DNA of 64,000 nt, taken from assembly GCF_027579695.1 (NCBI RefSeq), contig NC_083590.1:17342446-17406445 (forward strand), read 5' to 3'. The position numbers and the translations under genes are program-made. The DNA comes from Neoarius graeffei (lineage: Eukaryota > Chordata > Actinopteri > Siluriformes > Ariidae). The notes below the pieces were generated by a model. The model ran no database searches and was not told where the DNA came from. It saw only the letters and a program-made list of their open reading frames with translations. This document shows, piece by piece, positions 10,909 to 20,279 of this stretch. Position 1 is the first letter of the stretch. The number at the start of each line of letters is the position of its first letter.

Positions 10909-11340
10909 TCAAGGAAGGCCTAGAATAACTGGGAACTCAGGTGAAGGAATCAGGTGCAGGGATATTTCTTCCTTGTGACCTTGAGACTGGAGGAAGACTG
11001 GAGAAGTAACTTGGGTGACTCTTCCATCACCTAACGCTTGGCCATCGAGGGCAGACACAGACAGAGGGACTTCAAGAGGTGCAGTAGGTATATTGATGCT
11101 TTGGGCGAAGTGAATATCCATAAAGTTCCCAGCCGCCCCTGAGTCTATCAAAGCTTGACAAGAGTGGACAGACTCACCCCAGGAGATGGAGACCGGGATG
11201 TAGATTCCTTGACCAGGGAGTCCGGGAGAGAGGGTAGGCCCCGTCACAACCCTCCCTCGGCTGGACGGGGCGGTCCTTTTCCCAAGAGTTCGGGACATGA
11301 TGCTCGGAAGTGACCAGGCTTGCCACAGTAGATGCAGCAC
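10909..11340 (-). CDS. Retrotransposon protease region of Pol
   Basis: Frame -1 relative to gag. It is entered at about 11277 by frameshifting, so the ATG at 11340 is not the real start. The retropepsin active site reads LIDSGAAGNF (Asp-Ser-Gly) and a flap/hydrophobic C-terminal motif, VILGLP, sits at the end. The frame is then closed by TGA (10911-10909) where related elements carry Trp. The sequence after the stop continues in the same frame into the reverse-transcriptase part. Confidence 0.85.
   Translation of the reverse strand: MLHLLWQAWSLPSIMSRTLGKRTAPSSRGRVVTGPTLSPGLPGQGIYIPVSISWGESVHSCQALIDSGAAGNFMDIHFAQSINIPTAPLEVPLSVSALDGQALGDGRVTQVTSPVFLQSQGHKEEISLHLIPSPEFPVILGLP
11238..11283 (-). 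promoter_or_regulatory. -1 ribosomal frameshift signal at gag-pol overlap
   Basis: On the minus strand the heptamer G GGA AAA (11283-11277) lies in the gag zero frame, matching the X XXY YYZ rule. A 5-nt spacer follows, then an 8-bp perfect stem, GCCCCGTC (11271-11264) with GACGGGGC (11245-11238), around an 18-nt loop. Slipping back one base enters the frame that runs through protease and pol. No function was tested. Confidence 0.75.
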
Positions 11341-12251
11341 TTGTCCCTCCTTCTGCGCTCCCTCTCAGATGCGGAGAGGCGAGTACGACCCACTTGCATG
11401 GGTTCTGGACAGTCACTGAAGGAGGTAGATGGTCTCCAGGTAGAGGTAGGGAGGCTGGGGGGGCTCAAGGCTTGGTGGCGTTCTCTCATCCTGTTGTCCA
11501 GACGAATAGCATGTGAGATGAGGGTTTCGAGGTCACTTGGGCATCCAATAGAGGCCAGACCGTCCTTGATGGGGTCAGACAGACCATGGTGGAAGGCTGA
11601 CACCAGGGCAGTCTCGTTCCATCCACTTACTGCTGCGAGTGTTCGGAACGAGATGGCGTAATCTGCGACGCTTCCTCCTTGCCGGATGGACATGAGCTTT
11701 CGGGCTGCGTCGGTACTGATGTCTGCCTGATCGAAGACCCGAAGCATCTCTTCAGAAAACAGCTGGAAATCAAAGCACTCAGGTCCCTGTCTTTGCCAGA
11801 TAGCAGTAGCCCAGGCTCGCGCCTTACCAGCTAATAAGGTGATCACAAAGGCAATCTTGCGGCGATCCGTAGTGTAGGTGGTAGGCTGAAGCTCAAAGGT
11901 GAGTTGACACTGGGTAAGGAACTCTCGGCACTCACTGTGCTTGCCGTCATACCTCTGTGGTGCAGGAAGGCTGGGTTCGCGAGGTGAAGAAGGCAGCATG
12001 GCAGGAGGCACTGGAGCAGGAGTGGGATCAGGAGCAGGAACTGGATCAGGAGCAGCAGGCAGAGATGTCAGCTGTGCCAGGGTTTTCCCAATTTGCTGAA
12101 GCAGTTCCTCGTGGCGAGCAAGGGCCTCATGTTGGCTGGTGAGCGTACATCCATGAGCGTCCATGGTCGCTCCGAAGCGTGTCAAAGCTGCCATAATTCC
12201 CTGAAGGTTGGCCGGGTAGACAGTTGAAGCAGCCTCTGCTGAGTCGGTCAT
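11244..12251 (-). CDS. Retrotransposon Gag (capsid/nucleocapsid) protein
   Basis: 335-residue frame starting 13 nt after the 5' LTR. It forms the retrotransposon particle and binds its RNA. The middle (about residues 100-240) is a typical Ty3/gypsy retrotransposon capsid region with conserved aromatic and PSDLETLI-like segments. Near the C-terminus, about residues 305-318, is a CCHC zinc knuckle, CIYCGKPGHFRASC. A Pro/Ala-rich stretch occurs at about residues 65-95. The ORF is uninterrupted. The stop at 11246-11244 lies within the predicted frameshift hairpin, and the next frame (-1) encodes protease/pol. Confidence 0.93.
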   Translation of the reverse strand: MTDSAEAASTVYPANLQGIMAALTRFGATMDAHGCTLTSQHEALARHEELLQQIGKTLAQLTSLPAAPDPVPAPDPTPAPVPPAMLPSSPREPSLPAPQRYDGKHSECREFLTQCQLTFELQPTTYTTDRRKIAFVITLLAGKARAWATAIWQRQGPECFDFQLFSEEMLRVFDQADISTDAARKLMSIRQGGSVADYAISFRTLAAVSGWNETALVSAFHHGLSDPIKDGLASIGCPSDLETLISHAIRLDNRMRERHQALSPPSLPTSTWRPSTSFSDCPEPMQVGRTRLSASERERRRRDKCCIYCGKPGHFRASCPELLGKGPPRPAEGGL

Positions 12252-12252
12252 G

Positions 12253-12263
12253 ACGGAGTCTTT
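12253..12263 (-). other. Self-primer binding site (11 nt)
   Basis: One base after the 5' LTR the minus strand reads AAAGACTCCGT. This is exactly complementary to ACGGAGTCTTT at 12557-12547 within the LTR, with mismatches on both sides, so the match is exactly 11 nt. No TGG-starting tRNA-complementary site is present, and the gag ATG follows almost at once (12251). This is the arrangement known for self-priming in Tf1 and vertebrate sushi elements. Confidence 0.75.
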
Positions 12264-12264
12264 C

Positions 12265-12751
12265 TGTTAGGGTTTTGCTGGGATTCGAACCTGGTTCGTT
12301 GGTGTGATGATCCAGCAAACCCCCACTAGGCCACCAGGGGAATGACTCAAATGCAGAGGCGTGAGGCGGAAGTAGAAAAAGTAACAAAAGGTTTATTTAT
12401 ACTATGTACACTATATACAATCCAGGGCAAAACAAAAAAAAACAAAAACAAAGAGTATAATTCAAAAAGAAAAAGGCAAAAATGCAAAAGCTCAGAAGAT
12501 CCACAAAACACAGTACAAAGGAAACTGAAGATAAACATAACAGCACAAAGACTCCGTGACAAGAGGACTGAACTCAGGGGTATAAATACACAAACTAATT
12601 AAGGACACAGGTGAAGATAATTAGGACTAACAGGCAATTAACAAAAACACAAAACACAGGAACAGTGGCGGCCTCTAGAGGCCAAAATAAACAAGACACG
12701 AAAAGGAAATAACAGCGGCCTCTAGAGGCCAAAACAGTCCAAGTCCTAACA
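12265..12751 (-). repeat. 5' LTR of the retrotransposon
   Basis: Promoter LTR (minus strand reads 12751 to 12265). It contains a TATA-like box, a predicted start at 12557, a polyadenylation hexamer (AATAAA on minus, 12397-12392), two copies of the palindrome GGCCTCTAGAGGCC in U3 (12670-12683, 12717-12730) and a perfect Pol III B-box match, GGTTCGAATCC (12291-12281), near the U5 end. Confidence 0.95.
12581..12588 (-). promoter_or_regulatory. TATA box of the 5' LTR
   Basis: On the minus strand the bases read TATTTATA. They lie 31 to 24 nt upstream of 12557, the first base of the 11-nt segment complementary to the primer site. That is the spacing expected for a Pol II start at 12557. Confidence 0.65.
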
Positions 12752-13084
12752 TACCTACTGCCATCTGGCAAGGCACGCTGCAATACTGATGCAAGTGGGG
12801 AAGTCAAACCCCCACGGTTACCAGAGGACTCGCCCCTTACTGTAACCCTAGCTATATAATAGGCTAGAGGCCGAGGGCTATCGAAACAGAGATTGGCGCT
12901 GCACCCATGCACCTCAAGGAGTTGGGTAGTACTGGGACATGAGACTGCCTGGGAAGACCAGATCTGGGACTTTGACTTTGATGCTAATCATGGCAATGGG
13001 TGGTTGAGTTAAACTTTGGCAGCAAGTATGCTGGCATTCTTTCCTAGGCCCTTAAACAAAGTTAGTGTTCTAGCATTGACAATG

Positions 13085-14470
13085 TCAGGTGGGAGACAGT
13101 AGAAGCTTGTATGTCTTGCAATGTGTCTTTCTGGTACAGGAGGTATTAATAGACGTAACTAGGAAAAGGTAAATCGACTAAGTTATATTAGATCTTGTAA
13201 AAGAGAGAAAAGTCTATCAGTGTCCTTCACTCCTGAAGCTCGTTAAGTAAAGAAGACACACTTGTAGATCTCTGATAGTTGTTGAACACGAATCTGGCCT
13301 CATGCCTTTGAACTGATCCTATGGTTGTAATTCCCTTTGTGGAATAAGGGCTTCAAGCTGTACAAGCATCCTTGGTAATGGGTTGTACAAGGGCTTGATA
13401 TGCATGCTCTTTAACTTTATGCAGAGCAGAGTGGATATTATGTTGTAAGACAGCAAACACATGATTTGCCTTCTTTTATACTTCCTCACATTCTTTAGTC
13501 CAGTTCAGTGTACATGATATGTATACCCCAGGGCGCTTATGAAATCTAACTCCTTCTATATTGGTGTTACATAGGTTGTAGAGAAACTCAGATGGATTCT
13601 TTTTCAATGTTATATATAAAGTGTGACACTTTTTTAGCGCAAATGTCATCTGCCAATGAGAAGCCCAAGCCTCCAGGAGTTGAAGGTCTTTCTGGAGGAT
13701 AAGATGATTGTCAGGAGTTTTGATTTTCTTATAGATAACTGTGTCATCAGCAAACAGTTTAATCCATGATGGTATAACTTCTGGTAGGTCATAATAGTAG
13801 TTGCGTATGGTTTTTTTCTCACACCTCCAAATTTACATTTGCAATCTAATCAATGAAAGTTTGGCCACCTTGGTGGATCGTCCTGTACCTCCCAGGTACT
13901 GCCATGACTGGGCAGTGCAACACCAGATGGTCTATGTCTTGTGGGGAAATACCGCATGCTGGGCATGTGGGGGAATCACAGTAGCCCCAACAATGCAGGG
14001 TGGCTGCTGTTCTGCCATGCCCTGACCGCAGCCTGTTGGCTTGTGTCCACTGCTTTCTGGTAAGATGGTTGAAACTGGGCAGTGGTTCAGTGGGGTCAGT
14101 GACTAGGTCACCACCTGTAGGGGGGGTGTTCCCTCATAGGTCATTTATGTAGATAAGAAATAAGATCAGGCCCAATACAGTACCTTGGGGAATGCTAGAC
14201 TTAACCAGAGACCAGCTGGAGTAAGTACTGTTGACTACTACATGCTTCAGTCAGGAAATCTTTGAGCCAAAGCTGTAAACTACTACAAATTCCATAATAA
14301 TCAGCTTTGCCAAGCAATCACTGGTGTGAGACAGAATCAAATGCCTTAGCAGAGTCTAAAAAGACCATGTCAGCTTGACCACGCTCATTAAGTACATTTG
14401 ACCTCTCATGAACCAGTGAAATCAACTGAGTCTCTACTCCAGTACACTCTGGACTTCACAGCAGACTAAA
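13085..14470 (-). pseudogene. Decayed non-LTR retrotransposon reverse transcriptase
   Basis: Translating the minus strand in shifting frames gives clear LINE RT landmarks: DMVFLDSAKAFDSV near 14370 (motif A), a Val/Tyr-rich equivalent of the DD box region with DDTVIYKK near 13740, and LKKCHTLYIT shortly after. Stops and frameshifts are frequent. A foreign GC-richer segment of about 270 bp (roughly 13850-14125) interrupts it. The family (L2/CR1-like or similar) is not settled. Confidence 0.6.
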
Positions 14471-15640
14471 ACTTGAGGATGAATGTTCCTTGCTGTACCT
14501 CAATAAAAGTATTTTCTTTGCATCTGTAGAAGGCATGAACTCAATCTAATTTTTAAAATCATATTGACATAAGTTTCACTAATTTGCTACCATTAACTGG
14601 CTATAATTAGCTAACTTAGCTTGTTTCCTTTTCTAATGTTATCTTTTATACTAGCATCAATTCCAGTACTTACTAGCATAACTGGCTAGGCAGCAGTCAA
14701 ATTCTATCTAATAGTAAATATTGGGTATTTACAGGATGCTTTACTTCTGATTAATTCATTAGCAAACTATATAGCATTATTCATGTTTTCAGGCAAAAGG
14801 GAATAATTGTTCTAACAGTTTTGGACAAGTAATCAAAGTTACTTTTCACATAATAACACAACATTAATTTAATTTCATCAGTTAAAACATTTACTTTTTA
14901 TTTTTAAATATTTGAACATGTTTTAAAATAGTATTTTTAAGTGACTTTTACTTGAGTAGTTCCACTTTTAATTGAGTAAGATTTTGACATGCTATTAATA
15001 CATTTACATACAGTATCATTTCTCAGTATTTTGTCCATGGCTTAATGCTTAGTTTCTGATTAAGTTCTTGTTCAGTCTTAGAAATGAGAAATGAATCTCT
15101 GCTTTCCACAGATTCACTTCTACATTTGACAGACTACTTTAGTTCACCCAATTGTTGCATTATCATAACAAAGCAACATTTACACGCAAGTGTCCATGTG
15201 GCCAAGAGCAGGTGTTTGTGTGGTCCCTGGCATTACAACGACATGTTTCTGTTGATCCTCAAACAGAATGCTGATCAAATATTCCATCGCTCCTTTTGGA
15301 GTTCAGTAAATTTCCCTGTTTGTAGGAAATACTTTCTTGCTGTTCATTTCTATACAACAAATGTAACATACTGTACAATAACATAAAATAAAATACAAGT
15401 GTGTGTTCTCAGTGCATAGTTTATTTTGGGCAATCCAGTAAGTGTAACATATATTAGTCCATAGTGAGGGCCAAAATACATACAAAGGGGGTTAAACAGC
15501 AGAAAGTCTAAACCATAAGACACTGAGGTGACTGGGGTAGCAAACTGATATTGGACCAATACAATTTTGTACATTTGGCATCTATTAAATCAGTGACGGG
15601 TCAACATTTGCAAGCCTTGAGAAGCTTATGAATAAAATAT
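14471..15640. other. No gene seen
   Basis: AT-rich lectin-intron sequence. The 100-codon frame at 15084-15386 has no recognisable domain and its composition matches the background. Confidence 0.5.
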
Positions 15641-16510
15641 TGACCTCAACTAAGTTGGGCCAACAGTGTCGCAGTGACATACAAGGAGGATACTAAACCA
15701 ATTCCAACAGCACTAAACACATTTCTTTAACAAAAAATATGGGTGTAACGAAAAGGGCTCCTTTGACTAGCACTGAATCAACATTTGCAAAGTTATGAAA
15801 GAAATATCAACCCTATCAAGTGTGGGTCAAATTTGACAGGCCATTGTGGTTGTATACAGAGAGTCTACAATAGCCAGTAATACAGTACAATACGCCAAAT
15901 TTCAGCAAGGGTAATTTTTAACCTTGGCAGGTTTGGTCCAAAATTGGTAAGCTTGTTATGAAAGTGGTTCCTTTGTTAATGCTGGGCTGGTGTTGGACAG
16001 ATAGCACACACTGGCTGAATGTTTATGTTGAACCTTTGTATACAAGGTTGATCTTTTGTTCATAACCTTGAAAATGCTGACCCCAACACCAGCCCAGCAT
16101 TGACAAAGGAACCCCTTTTAGAACAAGCCTACCAACAATGGACAAACATTGGCCAACAGTGTCGCAGTGGCAAACAAGGAGGATACTAAACCAATTACAA
16201 CAGCACTATACATATTTCATTAACAGAATTAGCATGGGTGGAATGAAAAGGGCTCCTTCAATTAGTGTTGATCATTTGTAAGGTTATGAAAGAAAGATCA
16301 ACCCTACTAAGTGTGGGCCAAATTTGACAGGTGTTTGTCCAACATTGGTAGGCTTGTTATGAAAGAGGTTCCTTTGTCAATTCTGGGCTGGTGTTGGACA
16401 CCATCTGGTGTTGGGGTCAGCATTTGCAGGGTTATGAACAAAAGATCAACCTTGTATACAGAGGTCCAACATAAACATCCAGCCAATGTGTGCTACCTGG
16501 GTAAGGGTCT
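15640..16510. repeat. Complex cluster of direct and inverted repeats
   Basis: A module of about 190 bp beginning GGGCCAACAGTGTCGCAGTG is present at 15653-15843 and again at 16152-16336. A second module (CTGGGCTGGTGTTGGAC) occurs directly at about 15980 and 16384 and inverted at about 16083. The inverted pair around 15975-16120 could form a long hairpin. No coding potential is visible. Confidence 0.8.
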
Positions 16511-16923
16511 AAACCAGGAAATGCAACGACAAAACTATGAACAAACACATGAGCACAAAGCTCAGTAAGATTCCACAAAGACAACCCAAAGGGCAATAAA
16601 TACACAAACTAATCAAGAGGAACAGATGAAACTAATCAGGGAAACAAACCAATCACATGGAGGTGGAGACACCAAAAACAGACACCTAAACAAAAACATG
16701 AGCACATGGCACTTGTCATTGACTGTGACAACAAATTAGAATGAGATAGTGAACCAGATAATGTATGTTACTGAGAGCTCTCATAGCTCACTCAGGCTGT
16801 GGAGAACATTTATGAAGGAAGAAAATGAAAAGCAATAAGATTTCCACAGATTTGAGATTACTGGGTAATTGGTAATGTTAATGGTGATGATGACGTGACA
16901 GTTGGGAACTATAAATTACTTAC

Positions 16924-17158
16924 TCAACATCCTCTGGAGTCCATCTCTCTCAGTGTGTAGCTCATCTCTCTCTGAAGTCATGTTACCATAACTGATCTGC
17001 AACTGGTCTCTTTCTCTTGTCATGTTGTTGAGTTTCACCAACAGCACTATAACGACGATCAGCAGGAGAACACACAGCAGCGCTACACACACTGTGGACA
17101 ATCTGGAACATCTGCTTCCTGTAGTCTTATCTCCTATAGTAGGATTGGGCACAGACAT
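16924..17158 (-). CDS. C-type lectin-like type II membrane exon (signal anchor + coiled neck)
   Basis: 78 codons end at a strong donor (A/GTAAGT at 16924/16923). A short cytoplasmic part is followed by a hydrophobic signal-anchor (about residues 23-41, VCVALLCVLLLIVVIVLLV), then a coiled neck with repeated ERDQLQ/ERDELH/ERDGLQ units and N-linked sites (NMT twice). This is the layout of fish CD209-like lectins. The exon ends in phase 1, and the CRD exon at 4037 begins with the two bases that complete a codon, so a direct join is phase-compatible across about 12.9 kb. A more upstream N-terminal exon is possible: CTATAG at about 17118 could be an acceptor, in which case the ATG at 17158 would not be used. 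Belonging to the same gene as 3457-4037 is inference. Confidence 0.7.
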
Positions 17159-17281
17159 GTTACCAAGTTATTCACCACATTAGCACACAAGCTTTTACAT
17201 TATGCTTCCTCAAAATGTCTCTCTTTTGAGTGTGACAAGAGAAGTTTGTAGCTTCTTACTTCTTTTTTTAAATAGATACAA

Positions 17282-17798
17282 TACTGTGCAAAAGTCTTGG
17301 CACCCTTTTTTCTCCATACAAATTTTGTTATGGATTTCTCTTTTATGACTTCTACATTATCAAGTCAAAACATTACAAAAACATTTTAGAGTTCCAAATG
17401 TTCATTTTCCAGCATAAAATTAAATGTTAAGAGAGCACATTTCAGATAAAAGAAGAAAACATAATGAAGGCTACTGGGTTTTGGTGCAAAATGAAGAACG
17501 AAGTGTGACAGTCAAAGTGTCCAGAAGAACTGTGGCTAGTTCTGGAAGATGCTCAGTAAAACCTACAGCTTATTTCCTTATAAAACTGCACTCATTGGAC
17601 CTGAGACTACTATTTTTTTTAAAGTAAAGTCAATAATTGGTCTCACACCAAATATTGACTTTGTTTCCTTTATTATGGCTTACTGATTACTGTTTATAGT
17701 ATTTTTTAATGTCAAAATATTTAATTTAATTTAATTATTTTTAAACCATTTTTGCTCTACAGCATTTCTTTACATGTGCCTGAGACTTCTGTACAGTA
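17282..17798. mobile_element. Non-autonomous Tc1/mariner-type MITE
   Basis: The ends read TACTGTGCAAAAGTCTTGGCA and, inverted, TGCCTGAGACTTCTGTACAGTA (17777-17798). Length is about 517 bp with TA at both ends and no transposase frame. It lies just upstream of the lectin membrane exon. Confidence 0.8.
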
Positions 17799-18028
17799 CT
17801 TGTAATCACAGTTCCCTGAACCATGTCATCTTTCATTCATTTATCTTCAGTAAGCACTTTATCCTGGTCATGATTGTAGTGGATCCAGTTGGAATAATGG
17901 GTAAGAAGCCAGAATACACTCTGTATTCCAGCCCACCACAGGGCACCAAACAATCACACCAAGGGACCTGGAACTGTTAGGGGGCAATGCTACCCTCTTC
18001 ACCACCATACTGCCATATCTGAGCAATA

Positions 18029-18070
18029 TCCATCCATCCATCCATCCATCCATCCATCCATCCATCCATC
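18029..18070. repeat. (ATCC)n microsatellite
   Basis: About ten perfect ATCC units. It directly abuts a SINE head. Confidence 0.95.
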
Positions 18071-18265
18071 TGGGCAACATGGTCATGTAGTGGTTAGCAC
18101 TGTTGCCTCACAGCAAAAAGGTTCTGGGTTTGAGCCCAGTGGGCAACGGGAGCTTTTCTGTGTGGAGTTTGCATGTTCTCCCTGTGTCTGCGTGGGTTTC
18201 CTCCCACAGTCTAAAGACATGTGGATTAGGTTGATTGGCCACTCTAAATTGCCCATATGTGTACC
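18071..18265 (+). mobile_element. SINE copy 4, diverged and 3'-truncated
   Basis: Head and first half of the SINE core (CATGTAGTGGTTAGCACTG, then GTGTGGAGTTTGCATG) with many changes and a deletion in the core. The 3' half is missing. It is older than the other copies. Confidence 0.75.
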
Positions 18266-19097
18266 TGCCACCAGATGAGGGTTTGGGTCCCTCTGGTGTG
18301 CTAGAATCACCTGAGAGAATTCAGGGAACCTAGTTAATAGCTTCCTGGATCACCAACCCTCAACTATGAGGACGGTGACAAACAGACAGAGCCATCCATT
18401 ATCTATACTGCTTATCAATCAGGAGAAGCAGAGGTGAGGTTCACCTTTGACAGGTCACTGAACAATACAGGTGTTTCAAATTGGAAGTACTAGAACACAA
18501 GGCTATTAAAAGTCAACTGCTCTTATGAATTTGTAAGTAAAATTTGTCACATTTTCTTCACTCACTGCTCTCTGTTCCTTTATACACCAAAGTGCATGTG
18601 AGTCCACTTTCAGCAGTTTACCGCATCTCGATATCAGATTACACTATCACTGACTACACTGCATGTGTGAGGAATAAAACACTCTGGGGCATATGTTTAT
18701 AGAAAATGATCAATGATGGGGTGGTGTCATATGACCTAATGTGAAGCAAGCTTACTCTTCCAATCCTAAAGCTGATTATTTTCCCAGTAACAGTATGTCC
18801 TGAAGTGTTTTATTGCTCTTATACCACAGCAATTTGGCAATGCTTGCATTTTTATTAATTAATTTTTATTAATTTCCTTTTATAATTGCATCCAGAACTT
18901 AGAAATCTGCCAAGTTTGTAGAAAAAAATTACAGAAGAAATGACTTCCAGTATTTGAACAGCTAAAACAGCACTATCATCAGAAAACAGACATCATCCAT
19001 AAAATTTCTTCATTCAAACATCAGCATGTTATCTCGGTTTGTCATCGTTACAGTGGAACACATTACATTACACATTTAGCAAGAACGAGGTTTATAT
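18266..19097. other. No gene; dispersed repeat fragment at about 18660-18860
   Basis: The part around CAATGATGGGGTGGTGTCATATGACCT resembles 30700-30780 in a diverged form, so it is a dispersed repeat. Another short stretch (18395-18470) looks like the tail of an old SINE. Confidence 0.5.
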
Positions 19098-20279
19098 TAA
19101 AGGCTCCAATTCACCCATCACAGAATCCAGTTAGTTGTTTTGGTTTTGAAAGCAGGTGCTTTCAAACGTGACTCTGCTAACTCTCTGAGACTTCCCGGAA
19201 GGCTCATCACCAAATCTCGAGTTGCCATTTTCACATCCATGAATATTCCACTCTTCTGTAATTTTTTTCTGCAAACTTTAGTCCTGGGTAAGACTTTAAA
19301 CTGCAACCGGTGATGAGTCTCAGGTCTGGGAGGACTTGAGTACTGGGGAAAGTGGAGTTACCCCTTACTCACCATTGCTCCCAGGTCTGCTCTGACCCGG
19401 AGTGGTAGCACCTGCCTGGGTTCCAGCGATGGGTTCAATAGTCCATCACCAATAAGGTGCTGGCAGCAGGGCGCTTTTCGGTGCAGTGTGGCAGATGAAC
19501 CCAACAGGGTCAGTGGCACACCACCAGATGGCATGCAGAAGAGCCACTCAAATGGCTAATGGATGGCATCACTCGGCAAGTCAGTTGTCACTGCAGGGCA
19601 ACTTCTATACCTGTCAGGTCTGTGGCACTTTTGTGCACCACTTGGCATCAGGTCTGGAGGTCCAGAGAGACAACACAATGGGGGCACAATGGCTTTGTGT
19701 AAGGCACCTTACTGTGTAAGGCACTTTGTAAGGAGAGGAGAATAGTACGTGAGAGCTTGTGAGGCTAGACATTCCATGGCGGCTCAGCTGGGCTGTTCGT
19801 GCTGCTGCTGTGGGCGACTCTGGTGCGGGCCTTGCTGCCCATCTGCATTTCTGTGCATCCTAATGAAGCAGTCATCATCGCTAGTGATGGACAGCCAACG
19901 ATGATGGCGACGACTCTGAGAAACAATCTGCAACAATCCGGCAACATCCAAAGCTATAGATCATACATTATAATGTGAAATTGAATTTCGTCAGCGGAGT
20001 TATATTTTAAATTATTTCAACTGATCCATTTCATTTTTGTATGATTATTCCATTGTAATGGACCAGAACCGGTGTCGGCAAAAGAAAGATAATATCAGGC
20101 ATATTCTATTCAAAACATCCACATATGTAGATGAAGACAAAGTTTGAGATGGATTTTGAAGGGATGACTAACAGTGAGTTTGCGGAGGTTTTACTGCACA
20201 GAAAGCTAGCAGAGTAGAGGTCACGTGCTTTCAAAACAAAATCAATGAACTGGATTCTGGGAAGAGTGAGCCAGCCCCT
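19098..20279. mobile_element. Degenerate DNA transposon with imperfect ~100-bp inverted repeats
   Basis: The left end (TAAAGGCTCCAATTCACCC, continuing to CAGAATCCAGTTAGT) pairs with the right end (ACTGGATTCTGGGAAGAGTG to CAGCCCCTTTA near 20282). The inside shows no convincing transposase. Confidence 0.65.

Larger units (their letters stand above)
7445..12751 (-). mobile_element. Ty3/gypsy LTR retrotransposon, chromovirus of Tf1/sushi type
   Basis: 5307-bp element on the minus strand with two 487-bp LTRs (TG...CA ends) and a 5-bp TSD, TACCT, at 7440-7444 and 12752-12756. Internal order on the minus strand: primer site, gag, -1 frameshift signal, protease, reverse transcriptase, RNase H, integrase, GPY/F-like region, chromodomain, polypurine tract. 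The LTRs differ at one base (7708 region G versus A at the matching 12528 region), so the insertion is recent. The one clear coding break is a TGA at 10909-10911. It lies in an intron of the lectin gene, in the same orientation as that gene. Confidence 0.97.
7182..13081. mobile_element. Foldback (long inverted-repeat) element split by the LTR retrotransposon
   Basis: The left arm, 7182-7389, begins TGTCAATGCTAGAACACTAA. It is matched in reverse complement by the right arm, 12865-13081, which ends CATTGACA. The arms are about 90% alike by eye. Without the 5.3 kb retrotransposon the element would be about 590 bp, nearly a full hairpin. No protein is encoded in the remaining arms. I could not define a clear TSD for it. 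Confidence 0.75.

Noticed and set aside
8083-12142. Plus-strand frames such as 8083-8604, 9190-9624 and 10414-10779
   Set aside because: They are antisense shadows of the gag and pol genes.
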